Shown here: positions 8,280-17,099 of the stretch, in pieces
How positions within the stretch are numbered: position 1 is the first letter of the stretch
How the letters are laid out: each line of letters opens with the position of its first letter
Assembly (NCBI GenBank): GCA_017549025.1
Contig: JAFYWB010000069.1
Span: 1 to 60,453, forward strand
Reading direction: 5' to 3'
DNA length: 60,453 nt
DNA from: Treponema sp.
Lineage (GTDB): Bacteria > Spirochaetota > Spirochaetia > Treponematales > Treponemataceae
Made by a program: the position numbers and the translations under genes
The notes under the pieces: generated by a model
What the model was told of the DNA's origin: nothing
The model's input: the letters and a program-made list of their open reading frames with translations, nothing else
The model's database searches: none

Positions 8280-8368
8280 AGAAAACCTCCCGGAGAATAA
8301 ATGAACGAGGCCCCGCAGCTCACTTAAGATTTTCCTAAATCAAACTGCAGCACCTACACTACTTTTAT

Positions 8369-8396
8369 AGTATACACCCAGAAAGCTAAATTGCAA
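8369..8396 (-). promoter_or_regulatory. hpf promoter
   Basis: -35 TTGCAA (8391-8396), 16 nt spacer, -10 TATACT (8369-8374). It predicts a leader of about 82 nt before hpf. I see no other feature in the 158 nt gap. Confidence 0.55.
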
Positions 8397-8437
8397 AGTT
8401 TTTTTTCCAAACAAAAATCAGCAGTACACATCAGCCT

Positions 8438-9547
8438 TTATTGAGACAGCTGCTCCCGCTGAGATATGGAAATGTGGCTCCAAATGCGGGGATCCTCCTG
8501 ACCGAGACACCAAAAGCCCACCGACTTAATGCCAGAATCAAAATAATTGGCAAGACGAAGGGTAAGAGAATGAACATCGTCGTAGTAGCCAGTTACTGTT
8601 ACCGCTGGAACCTGGTAGGTAAAGGTGGGAATATGGTTTTCCCTAGTGATTTGATCTGAAGTTACACTGTTTTCACGCATAATTCGTTGGATACCAGAAA
8701 AATAAAAGGCTCTGTCCAAGGATACGTTTCCCCAGGTTCGGCCGTAAAATGGCAGTCCCATTACCAGCTTTTCTCGGCCAATAGTTTCCAGTGAATGCTT
8801 GGCGATATTGTTGCACCAGTCAATGGAGGCTACAGGTCCCGGCTTACTGGAGGACCAATGCTCGTCGTAGGCCATAACGAAAATCCTGTCTACCACGGCA
8901 CTGAGACGAGTGTAGTCGTACACGTCGTTTTCCAGGGACTTAGTTCTGGCGGGAAGGGCCAGAGAAAGGATTTTATTGGGAAGACGTTGGCGTAATTCTT
9001 TGATAAAGGAGTAGAAGGTTTCCACATCACGCTTGGGAACCAGCTCAAAGTCGATTTGAAGTCCGTCAAAGCTGGCTGTAGCTGAAACTAAATCTTCAAT
9101 GAGCTTGCTGCGAACAGCTCCAGCTGGATCCAAGGCAAAATGAGTGAGAGAGGTACTATTGCAGGCCACCACCAGATGGACTCGCCCCTGATAGCCAGAC
9201 AATTTTTTGGGATTGGGTACTCCCACCAGCTCTCCGTAGGTATTCAGCTCAGCACTGAAATAGCCCAAGTCTGTGATGGGATATTCGTTCTTCAAATACT
9301 CTTCGCTTCCAGCAACGAGATAAGCCCACACCTCAAAAAAATTAGTGGATTGCGGCTCCACATTGGGGGCTTCTATAATAACGTGGCTTCCAATCATGGC
9401 AGGTTCTCCCTGGAGCACCGTCTCCGTTGAAGCTCCAGCGGGAGGCTCCATGGTGGCAGCGGGACGAGAACCAGCAAAGGCGGGAGTGATAAAAAGTGTT
9501 ACCAGTATTCCCACCAAGCAGCTACACAAAAAACTTTTTTCTTTCAT
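8438..9547 (-). CDS. Exported glycoside hydrolase family 18 protein
   Basis: The 369-residue protein has a signal peptide (about residues 1-25, AFA end) and a GH18 TIM barrel. The active-site strand is FDGLQIDFE near residue 165: the catalytic Glu is present and the central Asp of DxxDxDxE is Gln, similar to YaaH-type spore enzymes that carry Asn there. The MAYDEHW strand and the YGRTWG segment are also typical. It probably cuts N-acetylglucosamine links in peptidoglycan or chitin-like polymers outside the membrane. It starts just after the ModF-like gene stop, with GGAGA inside that gene's end. Confidence 0.85.
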   Translation of the reverse strand: MKEKSFLCSCLVGILVTLFITPAFAGSRPAATMEPPAGASTETVLQGEPAMIGSHVIIEAPNVEPQSTNFFEVWAYLVAGSEEYLKNEYPITDLGYFSAELNTYGELVGVPNPKKLSGYQGRVHLVVACNSTSLTHFALDPAGAVRSKLIEDLVSATASFDGLQIDFELVPKRDVETFYSFIKELRQRLPNKILSLALPARTKSLENDVYDYTRLSAVVDRIFVMAYDEHWSSSKPGPVASIDWCNNIAKHSLETIGREKLVMGLPFYGRTWGNVSLDRAFYFSGIQRIMRENSVTSDQITRENHIPTFTYQVPAVTVTGYYDDVHSLTLRLANYFDSGIKSVGFWCLGQEDPRIWSHISISQREQLSQ

Positions 9548-9548
9548 T

Positions 9549-11192
9549 CTATTTGTCTCCAGTTATAATTCGATAGCAGGGCTTTTCGTCATCAGCGGGA
9601 GAAAGGCGACTCTCCAGCTCTAGAATATGCTTCTCACAGGGTAACACCTCGGTAACGTCGTGGGTTACATGGAGCAAGGTGGTGGTTCCCGTGGCGGCAA
9701 TAGTTTCCAGAAGATGAAGAATGCGACTACGCTGATTTCCGTCCAGACCGTGACAGGGCTCATCAAGAATCAGCAGCGGGGGACATTTTACTGCTGCCCG
9801 CAAAATCAAGATGGCACGCTGCTCACCGTAGGACAGGGAACTAAAGGCCTCATGCCCCCGCCCCTGAAAGCCACCAATTTCCAGCCATCGCTCCACCGCC
9901 ATCTGTTCCACCTGAGAACGCTGCTGGTACAAACCGATGCTGTCGTGAAAGCCTGAAAGCAATACTGCTTCAATGTCGGTACCTCCCACCATGCGATATT
10001 CTAGGTGCAAGCGATAGGATACAATACCCATCTTTTCCTTCAGCTCCCAGATGGTTTCTCCCGTGCCACGACGGCGGCCAAAGATGGACACATTGTTGCA
10101 AAAGACCTGCATATTGTCTCCAGTAATCAGCTCCAAAAGAGTGGTTTTACCTGAACCGTTGGGACCACGCACCAGCCAATGCTCTCCTGATTGAACCTGC
10201 CAGTTCAGCTTGTTCAGCACCACTTTTTCGCCCCAGGCTACCCGAACATCCTGCATATCCACCAAGATTTCAGGCTTTTTTTCGCCATCTGCCGACTCAC
10301 CTGAAGATGGCTTACTGAAAAAATGGGTTTGCTGGGCATGGAGCTCCTGAAAGGTAGATTCAGCCTGACGACGGAGCTCTTGTTGCTGTGCTGTTCCCCC
10401 TGCTTCAGCGATGCGGGAGGAAAGAAGATTTTTGTAGTGGTGAAGTTGACCTTGGAAAGAGAGTCTTCCGTCTGCAAATTCTGCCACATGTGTAATGCCA
10501 GCGGGGATTTCCTGAAATCGCTCCAAATCCACAGACTCCATGGACAGCATGATAACAGGAGCTTGGCTAGATTCCATTCTTTCGGAAAAGAAATTCTTCA
10601 GAATACCACGAGACTGCACATCAAGCCCCGCAAAGGGCTCAGACAAAATCAATAGTTGGCAGGAGGAAAGGAGACTGCGACAGAGCAACACTCGCCGAAC
10701 CTCTCCTGTGGAAAGATATTTTACACCACGATTCAGCACGGAAGCCACACCACACAACTGCACCTGGGGCAACTGCTGCAGGACGGCCACCTCCACAGGC
10801 TCAGGCAACACCTCGCACATAAAGCTGGCGGCAGTACGGCCGATGTCGATACCACCTTCGATAAAATCCCCTTCGTCCCTGTCTCGCTCCTCCTGAATCA
10901 GAGCCGCAGCTGTTTCCAAGGATACCAGCTGGGTGGTGGCACTAAATTTATTAAAATACTGGCCCCCAACACAATCATTCTGGTTTACAGGCTGAGGACG
11001 GAACACTGGAAGTCCTAATCGTTCCCTCTGGTTTGCCAAGGCCTGAATAAAATACTCCTTGCCCCCACCACTGGGTCCTGTAATCAACCACACCTGACCT
11101 TCCTGCAGGTCCCAGGAAAATGACTGAATCACCTCCTGTTCCTTTGCCCAAACACTACATCTTTCAACCGAAATAAAACGCTGCCCTTCCAT
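9549..11192 (-). CDS. Tandem ABC ATPase, ModF/PhrA-like
   Basis: Two nucleotide-binding domains are fused in about 547 residues without membrane segments, as in ModF. The second domain looks fully active: GPNGSGKTT, LSYGEQR signature, ILDEP. The first is degenerate: its Walker A reads GPSGGGKE, with Glu for Ser/Thr after the Lys, and its Walker B ends in LSEP instead of DEP; its signature STGEVR is kept. ModF is linked to molybdate genes in proteobacteria, but no mod genes are nearby, so the substrate is unknown. The start at 11192 follows TATAGT by 7 nt, another leaderless candidate; an in-frame TTG at 11216 is the alternative. Confidence 0.8.
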   Translation of the reverse strand: MEGQRFISVERCSVWAKEQEVIQSFSWDLQEGQVWLITGPSGGGKEYFIQALANQRERLGLPVFRPQPVNQNDCVGGQYFNKFSATTQLVSLETAAALIQEERDRDEGDFIEGGIDIGRTAASFMCEVLPEPVEVAVLQQLPQVQLCGVASVLNRGVKYLSTGEVRRVLLCRSLLSSCQLLILSEPFAGLDVQSRGILKNFFSERMESSQAPVIMLSMESVDLERFQEIPAGITHVAEFADGRLSFQGQLHHYKNLLSSRIAEAGGTAQQQELRRQAESTFQELHAQQTHFFSKPSSGESADGEKKPEILVDMQDVRVAWGEKVVLNKLNWQVQSGEHWLVRGPNGSGKTTLLELITGDNMQVFCNNVSIFGRRRGTGETIWELKEKMGIVSYRLHLEYRMVGGTDIEAVLLSGFHDSIGLYQQRSQVEQMAVERWLEIGGFQGRGHEAFSSLSYGEQRAILILRAAVKCPPLLILDEPCHGLDGNQRSRILHLLETIAATGTTTLLHVTHDVTEVLPCEKHILELESRLSPADDEKPCYRIITGDK

Positions 11193-11199
11193 GAGCTTC

Positions 11200-11228
11200 A
11201 CTATACCACGGTACAAGAATTTTGTTTA
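11200..11228 (-). promoter_or_regulatory. Promoter of the ModF-like gene, leaderless type
   Basis: -35 TAAACA (11223-11228), 17 nt spacer, -10 TATAGT (11200-11205), 7 nt to the ATG at 11192. The -35 is weak. Confidence 0.45.
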
Positions 11229-11276
11229 GCCTTAAAAAAAATTTTTAGTTTTTTTAATCTTTCTTTCTTTTCCCCC

Positions 11277-11305
11277 TTGATTAAATCTTTCTGATATGCT
11301 ATTGT
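11277..11305 (+). promoter_or_regulatory. tRNA-Leu promoter
   Basis: -35 TTGATT (11277-11282), 17 nt spacer, -10 TATTGT (11300-11305). The predicted start lies about 5 nt before the tRNA. Confidence 0.65.
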
Positions 11306-11316
11306 TTTCAAACCGA

Positions 11317-11399
11317 GCCGGCGTGGTGGAATGGTAGACACGATAGACTCAAAATCTATTGCGGGCGACTGCGTAAGAGTTCAAGTCTCTTCGCCGGTA
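11317..11399 (+). tRNA. tRNA-Leu (anticodon CAA)
   Basis: The 83 nt class II tRNA has a 7-bp acceptor stem (one G-U pair at the end), anticodon stem ATAGA/TCTAT around the loop CTCAAAA, a long variable arm, and the T-arm AGAG-TTCAAGT-CTCT. Anticodon CAA reads UUG. CCA is not encoded. Confidence 0.95.
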
Positions 11400-11404
11400 A
11401 ATTA

Positions 11405-11438
11405 AGAGGAGTTGCGAAAGCAACTCCTTATTTTTTTG
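11405..11438 (+). terminator. Rho-independent terminator after tRNA-Leu
   Basis: A perfect 9-bp stem AGGAGTTGC/GCAACTCCT (11407-11428) with a GAAA tetraloop is followed by a T-rich run. Confidence 0.9.
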
Positions 11439-11628
11439 TTCAAGAGTGCTGAAATGGAATATGGTGCATCAAAAAGTCAAAATCGTGAAAAAAATCGGCA
11501 GACTTTACTAGATTATTGTCACAAACAATTATGAAGAGTTTTCAAGAATTCCTTGGATAAGAATCGAAGATTGGACAAAGAACTAACAGAATCATACAAA
11601 CCTCCTTTCCTCGTCATCTATTTTCCTA

Positions 11629-11657
11629 TTGACTTAGTAGGAAAAGATAAGTACAAT
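11629..11657 (+). promoter_or_regulatory. cysK promoter
   Basis: -35 TTGACT (11629-11634), 17 nt spacer, -10 TACAAT (11652-11657), followed by a leader of about 27 nt with AGGAGG. The 190 nt upstream of the promoter contain nothing else I can identify. Confidence 0.75.
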
Positions 11658-11690
11658 CACAGCCAGTAAATATACTGATAGGAGGCCACC

Positions 11691-12623
11691 ATGGCAAAGA
11701 TTTATACATCTGCAGATCAGCTTATTGGGAGAACTCCCCTGCTGGAACTTACTCGACTCCAAAAGCAACTGGGGCTGGAAGCTCGCATTCTTGCAAAGCT
11801 GGAGCTTTTTAATCCAGCTGGTTCCGTGAAGGACAGAATTGGTAAGGCTATGATTGATGCCGCAGAAGCAGCGGGAAAGCTGAAGCCTGGAGCCACCATT
11901 ATTGAACCCACCTCTGGCAACACTGGCATTGGACTGGCCGCTGTGGCTGCAGCCCGTGGCTACAAGTTGATTCTGGTTATGCCAGAAACTATGTCTGTGG
12001 AACGACGACTTTTGGCCCAGGCTTACGGTGCCCAGCTGGAGCTTACCGAAGGAGCCAAGGGCATGAAGGGTGCCATTGAGCGAGCAAAGGAGCTGGCAGA
12101 ACAAATCCCCAATAGCTTTATTCCCGGCCAGTTCGAAAATCCTGCAAATCCTCAGGTTCATCGTGAAACTACAGGTCCTGAAATCTTCCAGGACACCGAT
12201 GGAGCTGTTGACTTCTTTGTGGCAGGAGTAGGAACGGGTGGAACCATTACTGGTGTGGGCCAATACCTAAAGGAAAAGATTCCCGGTGTACAGGTGGTGG
12301 CAGTAGAGCCCACTGATTCACCAGTGCTTTCCAAGGGAGTTGCAGGAGCCCACAAAATTCAGGGCATTGGAGCAGGCTTTGTTCCTCAGGTGCTGGATAC
12401 ACAGGTCTACGACGAAATTATTGCAGTAGCCAACGAAGCTGCCTTTGAAACAGGTCGATTGTTGGGAAAGAGCGAGGGCATGCTGGTGGGAATTTCCTCT
12501 GGTGCAGCCCTGTGGGCAGCAATCCAAGTGGCCCGCCGACCAGAAAACAAGGGCAAGACCATTGTGGTGCTGCTGCCCGACACAGGAGAGCGGTATCTTT
12601 CCACTCCCCTGTTTACAGAATAA
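11691..12623 (+). CDS. cysK: Cysteine synthase A (O-acetylserine sulfhydrylase)
   Basis: The 310-residue PLP enzyme makes cysteine from O-acetylserine and sulfide. PLP-binding Lys47 lies in GSVKDRI, the substrate loop is [12 protein letters not shown], and the phosphate-cup glycine loop is GTGGTITG; these and the length are typical of CysK. It has its own promoter and AGGAGG site and stands alone, convergent with comM. No cysE is visible nearby. Confidence 0.95.
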   Translation: MAKIYTSADQLIGRTPLLELTRLQKQLGLEARILAKLELFNPAGSVKDRIGKAMIDAAEAAGKLKPGATIIEPTSGNTGIGLAAVAAARGYKLILVMPETMSVERRLLAQAYGAQLELTEGAKGMKGAIERAKELAEQIPNSFIPGQFENPANPQVHRETTGPEIFQDTDGAVDFFVAGVGTGGTITGVGQYLKEKIPGVQVVAVEPTDSPVLSKGVAGAHKIQGIGAGFVPQVLDTQVYDEIIAVANEAAFETGRLLGKSEGMLVGISSGAALWAAIQVARRPENKGKTIVVLLPDTGERYLSTPLFTE

Positions 12624-12668
12624 GCCAACGAAAAACTGTATCGGAAAAGCTTTTCTAGGAATACTGTT

Positions 12669-14195
12669 CTAGAAGCACATTCCCATGCCCCCTTCGTTGC
12701 GGCGAAACTGAACAGCTTCTTCCATGGCCTCTGCTCCAATTACTGGGGTGGAGGCCATATCTGCAATGGTGCGGGCGATTTTGAGGCAGCTAGCAACAGC
12801 TCGAGGGGAAAAGCCTTCCTTTTGCACAGCCCGTCCCAAGACCTGTTGGGCAGCGGCGGTATACTGGCAGATTTCAGTGATTTCCTCTGGCAAAAGCTGG
12901 GCGTTGGGCTTTCCCTGCCGTTGACGCTGGATTGCCACCGCCTCCTTGATGGCAGGCCGCAATTCCGCCGTGGTCTTGTATTCGGAACTTCCTTCCTCCG
13001 GCACAAACACCGGAACACGAATATCCATTCTATCCAGCAAGGGAGCAGAAAATTTTCGCCAAAACTGCTCCACCGACTTAATGCTACACAGACACATTTT
13101 TCCCGGCACTCCAAAGTTTCCGCAGGGACAGGGATTCGTTGCCACTAAAAGCTGGAAGCGACAAGGATAACAGGTACTTCGGCCAGCCCGAGTCAAGGTG
13201 ACCTGTCCTGTTTCTAAGGGTACTCGCAGGGCCTGCAAGACGGAGGTTTTGAACTCGGAAGCTTCATCCAGAAAAAGTACCCCATTGTGAGCCAGAGAAA
13301 TCTCCCCTGGCCTACAGTGATAGCCCCCACCTACCATGCCCTCCAAGCTGGCACTTTGATGGGGCATACGGAAGGGAGGTTCCCGTACCAAGGACTGGTT
13401 CTGGGGCAAAAGACCAGTTAAGCTATAAATCCGAGTCACAGGTTGAGCTTCTCCCCAGGTAAGCAGGGGCAAAAGGCCAGGGATTTTTTGCAGGGCAAGG
13501 GTTTTTCCACAGCCAGGAGGACCAAAGGCTAAAAGGTTGTGACCACCAGCAGCGGCAATTTGCAGGCCCCGCACCAGCTGAGGTTGCCCCCGAACATCAG
13601 CAAACTCATACTCTGGGCTCACCTCAAGAAACTCCACCTCATCCTGCCGCCGAGATTCCACCACACTGGTCTTTTCCTTTTCCCAAGCAGCGTAGGACAA
13701 AAGCCCTGCAAAGGCTTGCTTTAAATCAGTGGCGGCAAAAACCTTCATACCAGCCACAGAACGAGCCTCTTGAGCATTGTCAGCGGGCACAATGCAACAG
13801 CAAATCCCCTGCTCCCGAGCAGTAGCGGCGGCGGCATTTACCCCACGAACAGAGCGAATCCTGCCAGAAAGCTCCAGCTCTCCCATAATCAGGCAGCGTC
13901 CCTCTGGTATCGAACCTGCTTCCGCCGCCTCCGCCAGCACCGCTAAGGCAATGGCCAAGTCAAAGCCAGCTCCTTCCTTTTTCAAGTCAGCAGGGGAAAG
14001 GCTGATGATAATTCGCTCTGGAGGAAATTGAAAGCCTGAGTTCAGCAAGGCGGACCGCATTCGCTCCCGAGACTCCCGCACCGCTCCGTCTGCCAAGCCC
14101 ACCATGTCCACACCGGGAATACCTCGGCGTAAATCCACTTCAACGGTAACAATGGCCCCTTCGTAGCCAAAGGGCGAAAAACTGAAAATCTGCAT
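12669..14195 (-). CDS. comM: Mg-chelatase-like AAA+ ATPase, ComM/YifB family
   Basis: The 508-residue protein has the ComM layout. An N-terminal Lon-S5-like domain (opening with FGYEGAIVTVEVDLRRGIPG) is followed by an AAA+ Mg-chelatase core with Walker A GPPGCGKT near residue 225 and Walker B FLDEASEF, and a C-terminal helical domain. The family includes ComM, a helicase that promotes branch migration during natural transformation in some bacteria. Presence here does not prove competence, as YifB proteins are widespread. The start has AAGGAC at suitable spacing. Confidence 0.9.
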   Translation of the reverse strand: MQIFSFSPFGYEGAIVTVEVDLRRGIPGVDMVGLADGAVRESRERMRSALLNSGFQFPPERIIISLSPADLKKEGAGFDLAIALAVLAEAAEAGSIPEGRCLIMGELELSGRIRSVRGVNAAAATAREQGICCCIVPADNAQEARSVAGMKVFAATDLKQAFAGLLSYAAWEKEKTSVVESRRQDEVEFLEVSPEYEFADVRGQPQLVRGLQIAAAGGHNLLAFGPPGCGKTLALQKIPGLLPLLTWGEAQPVTRIYSLTGLLPQNQSLVREPPFRMPHQSASLEGMVGGGYHCRPGEISLAHNGVLFLDEASEFKTSVLQALRVPLETGQVTLTRAGRSTCYPCRFQLLVATNPCPCGNFGVPGKMCLCSIKSVEQFWRKFSAPLLDRMDIRVPVFVPEEGSSEYKTTAELRPAIKEAVAIQRQRQGKPNAQLLPEEITEICQYTAAAQQVLGRAVQKEGFSPRAVASCLKIARTIADMASTPVIGAEAMEEAVQFRRNEGGMGMCF

Positions 14196-14441
14196 TGTAT
14201 CTTGTCCTTGAAAAAAAATTAGAAGGAATGCCTGGCAAGAAAAAAAGGAGGATTTTAGTCACCAAAGGGGGGAAGATTTTCGGGACTTTGAACCAAGCAT
14301 CCTTCTATACTAATTATTAGCGTGAACTTTAAAAAATATGCGTTTTTTCAAAAAAAATTTTAAAAATCATGGATATTTTTTTTCTAATTACTATAATGAT
14401 GTTCAAATCTATCAAAACTTTAATTTTAGGAGACATATAGT
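14196..14441 (+). promoter_or_regulatory. Intergenic region with promoter of the tRNA-binding protein
   Basis: A -10 TATAAT lies at 14392-14397; the -35 is poor and the region is very A/T-rich. TTAGGAGA before the ATG at 14442 is the ribosome site. No other element is seen. Confidence 0.4.
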
Positions 14442-14999
14442 ATGGCAGAAACAACAGAAACCCTGAGCATTCCAGAGCAATTGGAATTGCAGCCAAGTAT
14501 TCCAGAGCAATTCCGAGACAAAGTGGTGCTGAAGGTATCAAAGATCATCAATGTGGAGCAGCATCCCGGTGGAACCATGCTCTACATCCTGACCTTGGAT
14601 TGCGGCGATAAGGAGCCACGGCAGATTGTCAGCTCCATCGTACCCTTCTACAAGCCAGAGGAATTGCAGGACAAGCACATTGTGTTGGTGTACAACCTGA
14701 AGCCCGCTAATTTCCGTGGAGTTCGCAGCAATGGTATGTTGCTGGCAGCCTCAGAGGCAGCTGATGAAGAGCATGAAACCTGCGAGGTGCTTTTTGCCCC
14801 AGACTTTGCCGTGGGAACACAGCTGGAGCCAGAAGGATTGGAGCCACCTCAGGAAAAATTGTGCTACGTAAAACCTGACAAATTCTTTTCCTTCCCCTTG
14901 GTTACCAAGGACGGCTTTGTGGAGCTTGAAGGAAAGAAAATCGGTGCAGAGGGCAAGTTCCTCACCGCATCAGTGTACAAAAACGGAGTGGTAGGCTAA
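14442..14999 (+). CDS. tRNA-binding OB-fold protein (MetRS C-terminal/CsaA-like)
   Basis: The 185-residue protein carries the EMAP-II/MetG C-terminal tRNA-binding domain. VVLKVSKIINVEQHPGG begins the OB fold, and NLKPANFRGVRSNGMLLAA matches the conserved NLxPrkxxGvxSxGMLLAA stretch. Such free-standing domains bind tRNA in trans or act as chaperone-like CsaA proteins. About 20 N-terminal residues contain a repeated SIPEQ stretch. It is followed immediately by uup, which has its own promoter in the gap. The exact partner, possibly methionyl-tRNA synthetase, is inferred. Confidence 0.8.
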   Translation: MAETTETLSIPEQLELQPSIPEQFRDKVVLKVSKIINVEQHPGGTMLYILTLDCGDKEPRQIVSSIVPFYKPEELQDKHIVLVYNLKPANFRGVRSNGMLLAASEAADEEHETCEVLFAPDFAVGTQLEPEGLEPPQEKLCYVKPDKFFSFPLVTKDGFVELEGKKIGAEGKFLTASVYKNGVVG

Positions 15000-15011
15000 T
15001 TCCAGCTCCCA

Positions 15012-15040
15012 TGACAATTTCCGCCCTTTCTGCTATACTC
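15012..15040 (+). promoter_or_regulatory. uup promoter, leaderless type
   Basis: -35 ATGACA (15012-15017), 17 nt spacer, -10 TATACT (15035-15040), 7-8 nt to the uup ATG. No Shine-Dalgarno is present. Confidence 0.6.
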
Positions 15041-15047
15041 TTGAGTC

Positions 15048-17060
15048 ATGAACGTGCTTTCTATCAAGGATTTAGGCAAGATTGGGCGGGATGAGCCCCT
15101 TTTTTCAGGCGTAACCTTTGGCCTCAATAGCGGGGAAAAGGCCGCCCTCATTGGACGAAATGGCTGCGGAAAAAGTACCCTGCTGGCCTGTATTGCTGGA
15201 ACCCTCACCAGCGAGGAAGGCTCCATCGTTACCGCCAAGGAATGCGGTATTTCCTTCCTTCCACAAAATCCCGCCTTCAATCCCCAGGACACCATCCGTG
15301 ACCACATCTTTAAGTCGGAAAGCAGCAAGCTAAAGGTGATCCAGCAGTACGAAGAGGTGTGCCAAAAGCTTGCTTCCACGGACAGCCAGGACGCTAAGAC
15401 CTCTGCCCAGCTGCAAGACCAGCTGAACCAGCTTTTTGAAGAAATGACCCAGCGTGACCTGTGGAATTATGAATCACAAATCAAACAAATCCTTACTACA
15501 CTGGGAATTACTGACTTAACTCCCACCATGGGAAGTCTTTCTGGCGGCATGGCCAAGAAGGTGGCTCTGGCACAAGTGCTTATTGATGACACCGGCCTTT
15601 TGCTTTTGGACGAGCCCACCAACCAGCTTGACGTGCAGTCCATCGCCTGGCTGGAGGAATATCTGAGAACCACCGAGCGAGCCGTGCTGATGGTTACCCA
15701 CGACCGCTACTTTCTAGACAATGTGTGTTCCTCCATCTACGAGCTGGCCCGAAAGCGAATTAAGCTTTACACGGGAAACTATTCCCAATATCTGGAAAAA
15801 AAGGCCACAGAGGCAGAGATAGAAGCCAACACGGAAAAGCGCATTGAATCGGTGCTGCGGACAGAGCGGGAATGGCTTTTGCGGGGCCCTCAGGCACGAG
15901 GCACCAAGGCACGGGCTCGGGTGGATGCCATTCACCGCATGATTAACCGGGAAAAATTTGCCGCAGACAAGGGCTTTACCTTTGAGGTGGCTGGACGCAG
16001 ACTTGGTGGCACCATTTTGGAGCTAGAAAATGTTTCCAAAAACTGGCCAAAGCCTAATGGCAGCAGTCAAAATATTCTGAAGGACTTTTCCTATATCTTC
16101 CGCAAGGGAGAGCGGCTGGGAATTTTTGGAGGAAACGGCACGGGAAAATCCACCCTGCTGAACCTGCTCACTGGCAGCCTTGAACCAGACAGCGGCACCA
16201 TCAAAACTGGAGTGAACACCGTCTTTGGCTACTACCAGCAAAATCCTCAGCTGGAAATGGCAAAGGAAGGCTGCCACGTTCCCACGGTACTGGAATATAT
16301 TCAAGAAGCGGCAGAGGTCATTACCCTGAACAACGGTAAAACACTTTCTGCCACCCGCCTGTTGGAGCAATTTGGCTTTGAGGGTCGCATTCAGTATTCT
16401 GCCGTCACAAACCTGTCTGGTGGCGAGATGAAACGACTGTATCTAGTGCGGCTTTTAATGGGAAATCCCAACTTTTTAGTGCTGGACGAGCCCACCAACG
16501 ACTTTGACATTTTTACCCTGTCCATTCTAGAATCCTTTTTGGAAGGCTACAGCGGATGTCTTGTGGTAGTAAGCCACGACCGCTGCTTTATGGACAAGAC
16601 CGTAGACACCTTGCTGATTCTTGACGGCTCTGGCATGGTGTCTGGCTTTGTGGGAACCTGTAGCGAATACCTTGATTTTTTGAAGCAGGAAGAAAAGAAG
16701 CAGTCGTCTGTGGAAAATCCTTCCAAAGCAAAATCCACCTCAGAAGCCCAAGCCCTAGGGGATGCAAAATCTTCCACAGAGGCACAATCCTCCAAGGAAG
16801 AAGCTTCTGGAGCAAAGCCCTCCGCCTCCACAGCCACGGTACGCCGCCGCACCTACAAGGAGCAGCAGGAATATCAGACGCTGGAAGAGCAGATTATGGA
16901 GTTAGAGGAACGAAAGGATGAGCTGGAAGCCCTGCTTTCTGGCGGCGAAACAGATTTCAGCAAGCTGGGAGAGCTCACCGAGAAATACAACGCCCTTACG
17001 GCAAAGCTTGAAGCTGCCTACCTGCGATGGGAGGAGCTAGCGGAGCTCAAGGACTACTAG
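15048..17060 (+). CDS. uup: ABC-F family ATPase, Uup-like
   Basis: The 670-residue cytosolic ABC-F protein has two complete ATPase domains: GRNGCGKST, LSGGMAKK, LLDEPTNQLD and GGNGTGKST, LSGGEMKR, LDEPTNDFD. A linker separates them. A low-complexity Ser/Lys/Glu stretch (about 555-605) precedes a C-terminal coiled coil (from about 615) typical of Uup, which binds DNA branch points; ABC-F proteins also act on the ribosomal E site. It follows the tRNA-binding protein gene but appears to have its own leaderless promoter. Confidence 0.88.
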   Translation: MNVLSIKDLGKIGRDEPLFSGVTFGLNSGEKAALIGRNGCGKSTLLACIAGTLTSEEGSIVTAKECGISFLPQNPAFNPQDTIRDHIFKSESSKLKVIQQYEEVCQKLASTDSQDAKTSAQLQDQLNQLFEEMTQRDLWNYESQIKQILTTLGITDLTPTMGSLSGGMAKKVALAQVLIDDTGLLLLDEPTNQLDVQSIAWLEEYLRTTERAVLMVTHDRYFLDNVCSSIYELARKRIKLYTGNYSQYLEKKATEAEIEANTEKRIESVLRTEREWLLRGPQARGTKARARVDAIHRMINREKFAADKGFTFEVAGRRLGGTILELENVSKNWPKPNGSSQNILKDFSYIFRKGERLGIFGGNGTGKSTLLNLLTGSLEPDSGTIKTGVNTVFGYYQQNPQLEMAKEGCHVPTVLEYIQEAAEVITLNNGKTLSATRLLEQFGFEGRIQYSAVTNLSGGEMKRLYLVRLLMGNPNFLVLDEPTNDFDIFTLSILESFLEGYSGCLVVVSHDRCFMDKTVDTLLILDGSGMVSGFVGTCSEYLDFLKQEEKKQSSVENPSKAKSTSEAQALGDAKSSTEAQSSKEEASGAKPSASTATVRRRTYKEQQEYQTLEEQIMELEERKDELEALLSGGETDFSKLGELTEKYNALTAKLEAAYLRWEELAELKDY

Positions 17061-17099
17061 TTGTCAAGAGACAGCTTCTCGTTCGCCGCTACAAAAAGC

